Made by a program: the position numbers and the translations under genes
Origin: Oscillospiraceae bacterium Zagget12
GTDB taxonomy: Bacteria; Bacillota; Clostridia; UBA1381
Length of the DNA: 57,852 nt
Reading direction: 5' to 3'
Assembly: GCA_001941225.1 (NCBI GenBank)
Contig: MSHM01000020.1
Span: forward strand, 1,768-59,619
The notes under the pieces: generated by a model
Seen by the model: the letters and a program-made list of their open reading frames with translations, nothing else
Database searches by the model: none
What the model was told of the DNA's origin: nothing
Shown: piece after piece, positions 1 through 9,700 of the stretch
How positions within the stretch are numbered: the stretch's first letter is position 1
How the letters are laid out: the number at the start of each line of letters is the position of its first letter

Positions 1-25
1 GGTTCGAGTCCTTGTACCCCTGCCA
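1..25 (+). tRNA. 3' end of a tRNA, probably tRNA-Gln
   Basis: The window opens inside a tRNA. The 3' half of a T-arm (GGTTCGAGTCC), an acceptor 3' strand TACCCCT, discriminator G and encoded CCA are visible. A G73 discriminator with a TACCCC acceptor strand fits bacterial tRNA-Gln, but the anticodon lies outside the window, so the identity is an inference. It sits about 30 nt upstream of tRNA-Ala, so the two are probably cotranscribed. Confidence 0.7.
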
Positions 26-26
26 A

Positions 27-47
27 AACCACCGCTTAGCGGTGGTT
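27..47 (+). other. Intertrnic palindrome between the two tRNAs
   Basis: AACCACCGC and GCGGTGGTT form a 9-bp perfect stem with a TTA loop between the two tRNAs. There is no T tract after it, so it is more likely a processing or spacer hairpin in the pre-tRNA than a terminator. The right arm of this hairpin is part of the sequence duplicated at 3219-3272. Confidence 0.6.
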
Positions 48-54
48 CACCCGT

Positions 55-130
55 GGGGGTGTGGCTCAGTTGGGAGAGCGCTTGCTTCGCATGTAAGAGG
101 TCAGGGGTTCGAATCCCCTCATCTCCACCA
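55..130 (+). tRNA. tRNA-Ala, anticodon CGC
   Basis: A 76-nt cloverleaf can be folded by hand: acceptor GGGGGTG/CATCTCC, D-arm GCTC...GAGC, anticodon stem CTTGC/GTAAG around loop TTCGCAT, T-arm AGGGG-TTCGAAT-CCCCT, discriminator A and encoded CCA. The anticodon CGC reads the alanine codon GCG. The acceptor carries the G3:U70 wobble pair that identifies alanine tRNAs. A rho-independent terminator follows directly. Confidence 0.95.
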
Positions 131-138
131 ATTACCCA

Positions 139-172
139 AAAAGCCGCACAGCCGTGCGGTTTCTTTTTTTTT
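139..172 (+). terminator. Rho-independent terminator of the tRNA unit
   Basis: CCGCAC-AGCC-GTGCGG stem-loop (144-159) followed by a tract of nine Ts. It ends the tRNA transcript. Bases 173-380 beyond it are AT-rich and hold no gene that I can support. Confidence 0.9.
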
Positions 173-386
173 ACGAATATTAAATTTAAAAAAACTCACT
201 GTAATTTCGTGGAAACATCTTCACCCTTTTTCACTTATTTTCATTATTTTTCGTTTCTATTGTAAAACAAAAATTTATGCGCAGTGTATTTGCCGTTGAA
301 TGGTTTAAGAAGTCTTGATTTTAGACTATATTTATTATATAATAGCATAGAAATAAAATCGTGAAGGAATATGAGCGTGATTGAAT

Positions 387-680
387 ATGATAGATGACCC
401 TTTTAAGGAATATATAACGCAGACGGAGCCGGACAAGCGATACAAAGGATATGCTTGGAGTACGGCTATCGGATTGCAAGCTGTTGACGGACTTACACCG
501 TCCGAGACACTGTATAAGACTGCTGTAGACAATATTGAGGGCAATATTACTCTTGAAGATGCCGAGAATCGAATTGAAAGCTATTATGCGGCAAAACCGG
601 CAAAAGCCGATGATAACAGATTTGCGGAATCTGCTTTTGGGCGAAAAGAACGAGCTGAAAAACCGATATTTGCATATTAA
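387..680 (+). CDS. VbhA-type antitoxin / N-terminal segment of a Fic protein (fragment)
   Basis: The short product resembles the alpha-helical VbhA-type antitoxin segment that precedes or begins many Fic AMP-transferases. The family-typical stretches EPDKRYKGYAWSTAIGLQ and NIEGNITLEDAENRIESYY are present. After about residue 70 the reading frame no longer matches the family and ends in a stop. A C-terminal Fic segment continues in another frame just downstream (see 535-954). An in-frame TTG lies at 381; ATG at 387 is the more ordinary start, although the spacing from the AAGGA at 364-368 is long. The catalytic Fic core HPFxEGNGR is absent from the locus, so this is most likely a relic. A free-standing antitoxin remains possible. 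Confidence 0.55.
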   Translation: MIDDPFKEYITQTEPDKRYKGYAWSTAIGLQAVDGLTPSETLYKTAVDNIEGNITLEDAENRIESYYAAKPAKADDNRFAESAFGRKERAEKPIFAY

Positions 681-954
681 TAGCTCTATTGAACCCCAAA
701 AACCGGCTATTAACAGTGAAAAACCGGCTATTGAAACGCGAATAGCCGGTTTTAAGATGAATATTAAAACCAAAACAAATATAAGAAAGCTGTATAATAA
801 TATTGGAACTTTAGCTGCTTTTGGCAGAGGCGACGTTTCCGAAATATGCGGAATTTCATACACCGCGGCAGGTGATTTGATTGCAAAAATGAAAAAACAC
901 GGCTTGCTTGAGGAGGTCAAAGGACACGGGAAAGGAAAATATAGGTTTATATAG
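535..954 (+). pseudogene. C-terminal winged-helix remnant of a Fic-family protein
   Basis: From about residue 28 this frame reads like the tail of Clostridia Fic proteins: LLLGEKNELKNRYLHI, a linker with repeated KPAI units, then a small winged helix ending in GHGKGKYRF. The region normally carrying the Fic motif HPFREGNGR is missing between the VbhA-like part upstream and this part. The best reading is one ancestral Fic gene with an internal deletion and frameshift near 610-630. The linker DNA contains the direct repeat AAACCGGCTATT and an inverted copy AATAGCCGGTTTT (about 706-753), which can fold into a hairpin. No catalytic activity is expected. Confidence 0.6.
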
Positions 955-1104
955 TATGGCGCGGGCGGATGAGCATTTTTACGCCCTTATAATTATAGAG
1001 GTCAAACTTGCCGCCATGCAAAAACACACTCGTATTATATTGCCGTTTTGGAGTTTACACAAAATGAAGGATATTGCTAATCTTGCGGCTCTGATTTAAA
1101 TAAT

Positions 1105-1140
1105 AAAAGAACGATTGCACGCGGCAATCGTTCTTTTTTT
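1105..1140 (+). terminator. Strong rho-independent terminator
   Basis: An 11-bp perfect stem AGAACGATTGC (1108-1118) / GCAATCGTTCT (1124-1134) is followed by a long T tract. It terminates plus-strand transcription from the Fic relic and lies at the 3' end of the convergent HEPN relic. Confidence 0.9.
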
Positions 1141-1144
1141 GCAG

Positions 1145-1381
1145 TCACGCCGTTAAATCCGTCAGCTTATTTTTCAGGCTGTCGAACAGGGTGATGTGAT
1201 TTACGCAAATTCTGTTGTAAATTTCCGCTGCGTCCTCATCGTCGTAAATATGCGACGTGGAATTTCTGTCGTCCAAAATGCTAATCCAGCCGTCGCTGTC
1301 GGAAATTATGCCCGCCCTAATTCACAACTCCGACTGCCTGTATCCGTTCATAATAAATTCCGTGATTTCCGGAACTCTCAT
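1145..1381 (-). pseudogene. HEPN-domain (HI0074/HepT-like) remnant
   Basis: Read on the minus strand from the ATG at 1381, the frame gives GYRQSEL, a TGA stop, then continuous homology-like sequence to 1145. This includes DSDGWISILDDRNSTSHIYD, which contains the R-N-x(3)-H motif (RNSTSH) at the core of HEPN ribonucleases, followed by AAEIYNRIC. These features fit nucleotidyltransferase-substrate-binding (HI0074) or HepT proteins, which pair with a MNT-type nucleotidyltransferase in toxin-antitoxin modules. The 5' half is missing, an in-frame TGA interrupts the frame, and a TAA lies just upstream of the ATG, so it is dead. No MNT partner gene is visible nearby. Confidence 0.6.
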
Positions 1382-1572
1382 TTCGCTTTAATTATAGCAT
1401 ATCGCGGGCGCGAAAGCAATAAAATTCTGAGTTTTACGCACGGTTTTCTCTTGCAATAGGTTTCATCAATTCCGCAAAGTTGGCATTTCGTAAATATTGC
1501 GGCAGGCGAATTTGAGCATCTAAAAATCTCCAAACCAACCCATACTGCACGCTTTTTTGAGTGCCGATAGGG

Positions 1573-2478
1573 TTAATTTTCCGTTTCCCATTTTGCGTTA
1601 CTATAATTCCATATTCCATTAAATTCCTTTCCATTTACTATTGCCTCAAAGGCAGGCTCAAGGAATTCCCGGATTTTCGCAATTACCGAAGAAAATTCAA
1701 GAGTATCATTCTTTATATTTTTTAAGAAGTATTTCCAGCGTTTTAGCATATCCTCATCATCGGCAAGCGCGGTAATCCGCTTAAAGCTGTCTTTATTGTA
1801 TGGCGTACCTCGTTGTTGCAGGGTTTTAAAAATTGCTGTTTGCAAATTTGCCCCCTCAAAATCAAATGTCCTTGCCAAATAATAAATATCATAAAAATCC
1901 TTCATTCTGCCTGTCAGCTCAAAACGCTGTAATATAGCATCGAATTTTTCGGCGATAGTGCTTTCGAGAGAATACGTCTTGATAATCGGAACTTCAAAAT
2001 CGGGAAGTTGTGTAGTGATAACACGCTCCTCGGCACTCGGCACAATCACATCTCCCACGCCTATATCCACATTAAACGGCACTCGAACATTCTTAATTTG
2101 TCCGATAATCTGCGTGCTGATACCGTGATATTTCCTCTGCGGAGAAATTTCCGCAAAGCCTTGAGCTGTCATTTTTATATAATCATTACCTGTTGGAGTA
2201 TCAATAATTTTACAAATCAATTTTTTAACATCATCTATTGAATTTGAATACCTGCGGAGCAGAAAATCAACATCAATAGTCGCTCGGCTTTCAAAATTCG
2301 TGAGCGTGTAAATAAATAATCCGCCCTTTAATATAAGACAGTCAGCATATTCCGATTTTGACAGTTTTCTCAAAAACTCCTCCTGCATAAAAAGCTGTAG
2401 ACATTGCTGATAACCAATGCCGGAAGTCTTTGCCTTATTTCTGAGCTTTGCAAGAACCGATGCCGCAATATCTGCCAT
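1573..2478 (-). CDS. abiEii: AbiEii/AbiGii family nucleotidyltransferase toxin
   Basis: This is the toxin of a type IV (AbiE-type) toxin-antitoxin system, known for phage abortive infection. It is about 301 residues, normal for the family. The nucleotidyltransferase motifs are present: KGG (in LILKGGLFIYTLTNF), the RATIDVDF acidic motif, and the later YSLESTIAEKFDAI and RMKDFYDIYYLA blocks. The chosen ATG at 2478 shares its A with the TGA stop of the antitoxin gene upstream (TGATG), so translation is probably coupled. A GGAG lies 10 nt upstream. In-frame GTG codons at 2481 and 2487 are possible but less well placed. The frame is intact, unlike the neighbouring Fic and HEPN relics, so the system is probably functional. 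Confidence 0.9.
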   Translation of the reverse strand: MADIAASVLAKLRNKAKTSGIGYQQCLQLFMQEEFLRKLSKSEYADCLILKGGLFIYTLTNFESRATIDVDFLLRRYSNSIDDVKKLICKIIDTPTGNDYIKMTAQGFAEISPQRKYHGISTQIIGQIKNVRVPFNVDIGVGDVIVPSAEERVITTQLPDFEVPIIKTYSLESTIAEKFDAILQRFELTGRMKDFYDIYYLARTFDFEGANLQTAIFKTLQQRGTPYNKDSFKRITALADDEDMLKRWKYFLKNIKNDTLEFSSVIAKIREFLEPAFEAIVNGKEFNGIWNYSNAKWETEN

Positions 2479-3086
2479 CACAACCACACTCCAATCAAGT
2501 CTTTTACGCGCTTTTGAACACGCAATTCCTTTGCATACCGCATAAGATTGGGAATATTCTTTTTTGAATCGCCCACGTAGCCTTGAACAGCCTTATTAAA
2601 AATTTCCCTATCCATCTTATTCATATTTTTCAAAACATCGCACATTGTACGGTCACGGTCATAAATGCGAACCGGCGTACAATCTATTTCACCCTCGGTT
2701 TCGCCTATGGCAAGCAAATCGGATTCCATTCGATATGCTTTGATAAAGGGATAATCAATCTTTGCGCGCTGCCTTGACGCGTTTTTATCTATCGCAATAT
2801 GCCATTCCGCGGGATTTCTGTCACTGTAGCCGTAATGGAACAGTGCTGTTTCCATACAAAGAACCGCGTCGGGAAACAGCTTGTTGATAATCACTACTTC
2901 GCTGCTGCCGTCATCGTCGAGCCAACGATAATAACCGCGCCTGACTTTTTCTATCAACCCATCTTTCAACATCTGCTGAATATTTCTGTAATATATGTTC
3001 TTTGAACCGAGTTGTGCGGTTGACATAATGTAATCATATTCCGCAAAAATTTTTTTGAGAATTTCCGTATTCTTTTGGTTATACAT
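2478..3086 (-). CDS. abiEi: AbiEi family antitoxin
   Basis: First gene of the AbiE pair, about 202 residues. It has an N-terminal winged-helix segment (AQLGSKNIYYRNIQQMLKDG then KVRRGYYRW) and the AbiEi C-terminal antitoxin fold (ALFHYGYSDRNP, VRIYDRDRTMCDVLKN). In the AbiE family the antitoxin neutralises AbiEii without stable binding and represses its own promoter. ATG 3086 has GGAG 7 nt upstream; an in-frame TTG at 3092 is less likely. A good promoter and an inverted repeat lie immediately upstream, which supports autoregulation. Confidence 0.88.
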   Translation of the reverse strand: MYNQKNTEILKKIFAEYDYIMSTAQLGSKNIYYRNIQQMLKDGLIEKVRRGYYRWLDDDGSSEVVIINKLFPDAVLCMETALFHYGYSDRNPAEWHIAIDKNASRQRAKIDYPFIKAYRMESDLLAIGETEGEIDCTPVRIYDRDRTMCDVLKNMNKMDREIFNKAVQGYVGDSKKNIPNLMRYAKELRVQKRVKDLIGVWL

Positions 3087-3103
3087 AATCAATCTCCTAC
3101 ACT

Positions 3104-3173
3104 AAACCGCACCTTAAATTTTCAACAAAGGTGTGTTTTAATGTATTGTAGCATATATATGTTATAAAGTCAA
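3104..3173 (-). promoter_or_regulatory. abiE promoter and inverted-repeat operator
   Basis: On the minus strand TTGACT (3173-3168), 17 nt, then TACAAT (3150-3145) form a sigma-A promoter for abiEi-abiEii. Between the promoter and the start codon lies an imperfect inverted repeat, AAACCGCACCTT (3104-3115) and AAGGTGTGTTTT (3128-3139). Published AbiEi antitoxins bind inverted repeats at their own promoters, so this is the likely operator. Confidence 0.7.
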
Positions 3174-3218
3174 TATTTTAATTAAAAATTTACGAATAAC
3201 AACTTCAAAAAGCATATG

Positions 3219-3272
3219 CGCTTAGCGGTGGTTCGTCCGTGGGGGGTGCGGCTCGGTTGGGAGAGTGCGTGC
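3219..3272 (+). repeat. Degenerate duplicate of the tRNA-Ala upstream region and 5' half
   Basis: This 54-nt segment repeats bases 33-85 with about eight differences, including one extra G. It contains CGCTTAGCGGTGGTTC and GGTTGGGAGAG. The match covers the inter-tRNA spacer, acceptor 5' strand and D-arm of tRNA-Ala and stops in the anticodon stem, so no functional tRNA is made. With the intact copy it brackets the toxin-antitoxin patch 131-3218. Confidence 0.8.
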
Positions 3273-3306
3273 GGCAAATTTTGAAACCAACACCTATGAA
3301 AAAATC

Positions 3307-3335
3307 TTGACACGGGCGCGGGGATATGATATACT
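3307..3335 (+). promoter_or_regulatory. Sigma-A promoter P1 upstream of the giant surface-protein operon
   Basis: TTGACA (3307-3312), exactly 17 nt, TATACT (3330-3335). The only plus-strand genes downstream are the giant surface protein and its anchor. Confidence 0.75.
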
Positions 3336-3408
3336 TTACGTAATAGAATGGTATTTGCTGGGGGGTATAATACGGTTACGAAAAAATTCGTTTTTTTCGG
3401 GAAGGGGC

Positions 3409-3437
3409 TTGACAGATGAGCTTGCGCGCAATATACT
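3409..3437 (+). promoter_or_regulatory. Sigma-A promoter P2 abutting a tetranucleotide repeat
   Basis: TTGACA (3409-3414), 17 nt, TATACT (3432-3437). The base after the -10 hexamer is the first base of the CAGA repeat, so the predicted start site (about 3443-3445) falls inside the repeat. The hexamers and spacing are identical to P1. Confidence 0.75.
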
Positions 3438-3510
<73 letters not shown>

Positions 3511-3540
3511 GCTACATTTTTATATTTCAAGTGAAAAACC

Positions 3541-3586
3541 AAGGTGCACAGCGGCGCATAATGCGCGTACGCGGTGCGCCTTTTTA
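3541..3586 (+). terminator. GC-rich hairpin with T tract in the leader of the giant gene
   Basis: GGTGCAC (3543-3549) pairs with GTGCGCC (3574-3580), with a nested GCGCAT/ATGCGC element, followed by five Ts. No plus-strand gene ends here, so it could work as a leader attenuator for the operon starting at 3763. The rest of 3590-3747 is AT-rich leader in which I see nothing else. Confidence 0.5.
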
Positions 3587-3762
3587 ATTTCATACTTTCA
3601 CTTCGCGGCGCGCTTACGCTTTTAAATCGCGCGGCGGCATAATCCGGTAAATTATATATGAAAATATATAAATATAATATATCACAACAAGTAAAGGGAT
3701 TCCGTTGTATGGGGAGAGCGGCGGGAAACCGAAAAAATCTATTTAAATAGGAGGTTTTTCTA

Positions 3763-6700
3763 ATGATGAAAAAGCTTTGGAAACGAGTGACCGCAGCGCT
3801 GCTGTGCGTTATGATGACGGCGATGGTGCTGCCCACGGCGGCGTTTGCGTCGCTGTTGGGTAATGATTCTGCGACCAACGCGGAAATTCTTGCCGCACTT
3901 GAGGAGATTTGCGGCAGCGAGGAGGAGGCGGAGCTGTATTACGCTATGCTCCGGCAATATGACCTCTTGGACGAGGACGGCAACGCGATTGAGGATTGGG
4001 AGATTACCATGAACGGCAAGAGCGTTACCTTGGAGGAAATCCGAGATCTGCTTAACGCCGCGGGCACGGATTTATCCCAGACTGTAATGGTGGACGGCAC
4101 GCCCATCACGCTTGAAAATCTTCAAACCATAATCGCGATTGAGGACTATCTTGCGTATTTGCAGGAGACATATTTTAACGGCTATCAATGGTCGAGCGAA
4201 CAGCTCGCGAATTTGCAGTCGCTTGTTGAACAGATTAACTCCACGGGTATCGAGGTTCTCTCAAGCGACAGCGGCATAACCGTTACGGATTGGCCCTCGG
4301 GCGTAAGCCATAACGCGCGCGTAACCGTGACGGACAACGGCGACGGAACATTCACAGCCGTTTTGAGCGGCGCTATGGAGGAACAGGCGGTCAGCTTTGA
4401 CTGGGCTGCGCTTTCCGGAACACAAACTGTCAGCGGCAGCGGCACGGTAGAGCTTACCGCGAACAGCGCCGGTGTGGACAGCGAGACGGTCAGCTTTACA
4501 ATGGAAACAATGGACGCCGATGACGCGGATAACCCCGTGCGCTCCGAGGCGGATTTGGTGTACTATTTAAAGCTTGACAATATCACAAACGCTCTTTTCT
4601 CGAACGAAAAGACGACAATGAGCGTTGAATGTACCACGGACGCGACGGTGTCGGAAATGGCAGGCGAGTTTGACATTGTCGGAACAGACGATGCCGCGAC
4701 GTATGAATATGAATTTTCGGAGGCTCAGAAAAACGCTATACGTTGGGGAAATGTTGATACCCTCACGCTTACGGAAAGCACCTTTTTTACATCTACACCT
4801 GACGTGTATTCTGAGTATCTGAGCGGATATACGGGAATATTGGGCGGTACGGTCAGCCATACCGGTTCTCCTATAGTATCATTTTGTGAAGATGATGTAG
4901 TTATCAACAATATGGTAGACGGAACCAAAATGTACGGATATTTTTATAATATTACGGTACAGGCTGATTTTATCGATGATTCCGGAAACTCGGATACGGT
5001 TGTAGACTATTACTGCGAGGTTAATGATGGCGGAACTATAGTATGGGATCCTTGTACTTTAGAGGATAGTCATTTTGAACGGCTTTTTTATTTTGATGAA
5101 ACAGGCAGTCTTTCAACGGCTTTGGATGCCGACAGCTTAGGCGATTTCACTTCCCTGAAACTGACGGGGGAGAGAAATGAAAGCTCACTGCATTATGTTA
5201 TATTTTACTCGGGTTTTGAGGATCTGCCGGTTTACGCGATGTGCGGTGAAGGCTACTATACTTTGTTTGATGAAGAAGAAGAATACTACGATGAATACAC
5301 AGACGAATGGACCGGCAAATACGGCTGCGTTACCGCGCATTTTACCAACGAGAACGCAGAGGTGACCGTTGAGGATATATCCTTCCCAGAGGGAACGTAT
5401 TACCCGGGACAGGTTGTGCCGGTCACGGTGACATTCTCCGAGCCGGTTGACGCGTCAACGGCTGTAGTGAAATTCAACGGTGACGATACGGAATATTCAC
5501 CGGTAAAGACAAGCGGTTACAGCAATGTTTTGACATTCGCGTATACCGTGCAGAGCGCGGACAACACGACGCTTTCGCTTTCATCGATTACCGCGACGGA
5601 GTACAGCGGATATACCCTGTCCGACTATAATCCCGATGAGAGCAGCGGCACGGGAATGTTGCTTGACGGCGTAACGCTTGCCGAGCCGCAAAAGGAGGAC
5701 GCTATAACCGACGTTTCGGCTGAGATTGATTACAGCGATATAACCGCGCCCGTTATGACGGTTACGGTCAGCATAAGCGACGACGAGGATTTAACCGCAT
5801 GGCTGGGCAATGATTTTACCCAGAACGAGGACGGCGATTTCGTTTCCGATTCTCTGAAAATCCTCTATAATGATGAGAAATATGATTTGATTGCCAACAG
5901 CGAGAGTATAACCGGCGGAACATTGTCCGCGACCATTTCGCTTGGAATGGCTATTGAGAGTACGGTCCATGTGTCTGAGCTGCTGCTTGACGGCGAGCTT
6001 GTAATAGGCAGATGCGGCGTCGCGGAGCAGGATCCGTTTGTGTTCGTTGAAGAGGACGATATAACCGCAGGCGTTTCGATTTTGAACTCGGACGGCACTG
6101 AATATACATACACAGATGATACGAAAACCGTATATATTCAGGACAACCCCTCGGTTTCGGCGAGCATAACGCTGACCGGCAGCGGCTATACCTACGGCGA
6201 CACATCAAACGTCACAACCTATGATGAAAACGGCGACATAGTTGATGAAAATGCCGACTTCGTTTGGTGGGTAGGCAACGAGGATGGAACCGAAATCACA
6301 ACCACCTACGCGAATATCTCCGCCGACGGCACCGTTACACCGACCGGCTCGGCGGGAACCGCCTATATTTACTTAGATGTTATAAACGGCGGCATAGACG
6401 GCTACGGATTTACCGTTTCGGCAGGTTCGGTGACATTCGCCTCGGGTCTGACACCGTTCCTTAAGATTCCTAATAATAAATTGGAAACCGTTTCCGGCAA
6501 GGACGTAACGGTTTATTGGACGAGCAATATCTGCGATAAGAACGGCGAAGAAACCACGACATTCACCGTTACCGTAACGCGCGGAGATGATACGGATACA
6601 TACACTCTTACCGGTACCGCGTCAAATCCCGTGTCTACATATACCGTTTCCGGCAGCGATCTTGAATATGACTACAGCGCTGCCGCAAACAATACGATTA

Positions 6701-9700
6701 CCGTTACGGTTTCGGCGGAATATGCCGGAGTAACATATGAGGCATCGGCGGAAATAATTCTTGATTCCACGCCTGCCGTTGTAAACCTGGACAGCCTTGA
6801 CAGCTACTATATATTGGACACAGCGGGAAGTGTGAATATCGATTGGAATATTACAAACTTCGATAAGGCTGCGGATAATACAAGTGAGCTTTTCGAGCTG
6901 CTTGTAACCCGCGGCAGTAACACGGTCGCAAAGGTTACCGACCCCGGTGATACCACCGGAGACGGCTCCTATACCGGCAGCTACGCATTATCTATTGCCG
7001 ATGTGAACGCGAACAAATCGGACTCAAGCTCCTACCGCGAGGTTTACACCGTTACCATTAAGGCGAAAAACGGCACGGACAGCACATGGAGCTACGATTC
7101 GTTTATGTTCTATGTATACGATGAAAACGCGCTTGATTTGTGGATTGACGGCGAGGCGCAGGATTCGCTTACAATGAATAACGCGGACAAGATTGCCGCG
7201 ATGAGCCAAGATGAAATTCTTGCGCTTAATCGCGATATATACCTTAAAAACACCATCTCCGCAAACTACGGAGATTACGCATGGAGTGAGCTTGCCGACC
7301 AAATTGCGTGGGCGTCGAGCGACAGCTCCACGGTTTCTGTAAATTATCAGCAGGGCACGCTGTATGAGAATATCGAGAATTTCTCCTATGTTTCATACCG
7401 CCCGACAACGGAGTTCGGTCTTTCCGGTCTTGCCGACGGCACGGCGAAGATTACCGCAAAGCATACCTTAACCGGTATGACCGAAAGCATAGATGTAGAT
7501 GTAGAAACCTTAACGGATAAGCTCTATCTTTTCCAATGCTATCCGCAGACAACTACGACTCTTACATATACAAACGGCGACGGAGAAACCAAGACTGTTT
7601 ATTCGGACGACACCGGTGCGGCGGCGATATACGAGGCAAGCGGCATAGCAAGCGATGTATATTGCTCGTCCGAATCGGAGGGAATAAGCTATTTGGGTAC
7701 GTTCTATAACAGCTCCTTAAAGAGCGGCGAGGGCGATTGGACAAGCCTGGAGCGTTATCCCTGCAATAACCTTACACTTCGTCAAGCGGCATACGCTTAT
7801 GTTTATTTGAAGAACCCCGACGGAACACCGTACACCGGCAGTGTTGTCGTTCGCGGCGGTGTGTATGTAAACGGCGAGTATATTAAGGACGCGAACTTTA
7901 AATATAATAAAACCACGGCATCAGCCTCCTCCGCAGGCTATGAGGATACCACAGTGTCGATTACGAGCAACGGCAAGCTTGCGGTTGCGATGGATCAGGA
8001 GCAGTGGGATTTGGAGGGTGAATTGACCGCAGAAGACGAGGTTTCCTATGTATTCCAGATTGACACCGGCGGAGTGGACTATTATCCGCTGTTCGTTACC
8101 ATTGACGCTACAGTCAATGAGGACGCATATGTAGGAAACGGCGAGGCGGTTGCGACGTTTGAAAGTAATACGACCGGCGAAAGAAAGCCGTATATTTCCT
8201 CTCAAACGCTGCTTTATGACGGCTACCGCACGCCAACCTCCATATTGAATTCGACGGGAACAATCGGACTGAGCGAAAGCTATCCCGCGGCAACCTTGAC
8301 AACCACGGTTATGTGGTGGGGAGAAACCGCGGATGAGGACCCGCAGAACAGTCTTCAGCTTTATACCTCGTCCCGCATACCCGTCGCGGACGGAACGGGC
8401 GAGTATACTATAGATAACGAGGGCTATCCGTTCTCGGATTTGATTGTTACAACCTATACCGTAACGCTGGATAAGAGCAGTCTGGACGGCGTTGTGAAAC
8501 AGGGCGAAACCTCCGGACTTGTGCTTGACTATTATAAGGACGGCACAAACCTTACCAGACTGGAAAGTCTCTCATTCAGCATATCCAATATGACCGATGT
8601 CGGAGCGCCGGAGGATTCAAGCGACCTCCTTGCGCAGATTAAGAATATGGGAAGTTACGCCGGAACCAATGCGAAGGACGCGAAAAAGGACTTTGGCGAT
8701 CAGTTCGTAAATATCGCGCTTAATTTGGTTTCAAGCGACAGCTATACCACGGGCGACAGCAGTATGTTCTCGATGCAGCTCGCTCCGACGAGCGACCCGA
8801 CCAAGTTTTTGGGCTTTATCGAGGTCAATATCGGCAATATGTCCGATGAGGATCAAGTCACCGGAGTTTACGCAAACGGAGATAACAGCGGCGAGGAGGA
8901 TTGGGACTACTCACCGGGCCTAAGCGAGCTTTTGACCCTCGCAGGCAAGAAAAGTGTAAGCGATTATCTCTTAAAGGACGCCACAAATGTCTTAAACGGC
9001 AAGGGCGTGCGAAATATAAGCTTTGATATAGGCGGCTATATGGAATCATTGGTATACTATGATGTGGAGTCCGCAAGCTGGAAGATTCAGATTCTTTCGG
9101 GCGGCTTTAACGCCGGCGGCGGCCTCAGCTATACATGGTCATGGAATACCGTAGTAGGCTGTATTCCGTTCACCGCGTCGCTTGCCATAGGCGGTACGGC
9201 GGAGGTATCAATGGACGCGATTACTATGTCGTATACCAATGACAGCGGAACGCTCACGATGGGCAACGATTACCTTACCGAGCTTAGAATTTATCTTTAT
9301 ATGTACTTCTTCGCCGGAATAGGATTTGACTATTCAATTATAGCGTTTAAGCTGGGTATTTACGGGCAGATTGATGTGGATATGAGGTTCGACTTCCTAA
9401 ACCGCCCGTCGGACGGAGCAAGTCAGGGTATTGAGAACCTAACAGGACAGCATTTCCAAATAGACGGACAGATAGGTTTGGAATTTGTGGTGAAGTTCTT
9501 ATTCATAAAATATGAAAAGATATTCTGCTCGTACAGCTTTAACCTACTGAATACAAGCACAAACGAATGGGAAAGCATACAAGAGATTTGGGAAAACGAT
9601 CAGGCGGCATATCAGTCAACGATTTCGTCGCTTTTAGGAAACGGAACTCTATCCTTAACGAGCGTCGGCGGACAGCAAATGCTTTCGCTTAATCTTGCCC

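Noticed and set aside
1434-1634. 66-residue minus-strand frame downstream of AbiEii
   Set aside because: It overlaps the AbiEii 3' end in another frame and shows no recognisable domain. I cannot separate it from chance, though most of 1434-1572 is otherwise empty.
131-3218. Integrative element using tRNA-Ala as an att site
   Set aside because: No integrase or excisionase is present and the duplicated part is the tRNA 5' half with upstream spacer, not the 3' end. Kept only as an unexplained duplication.
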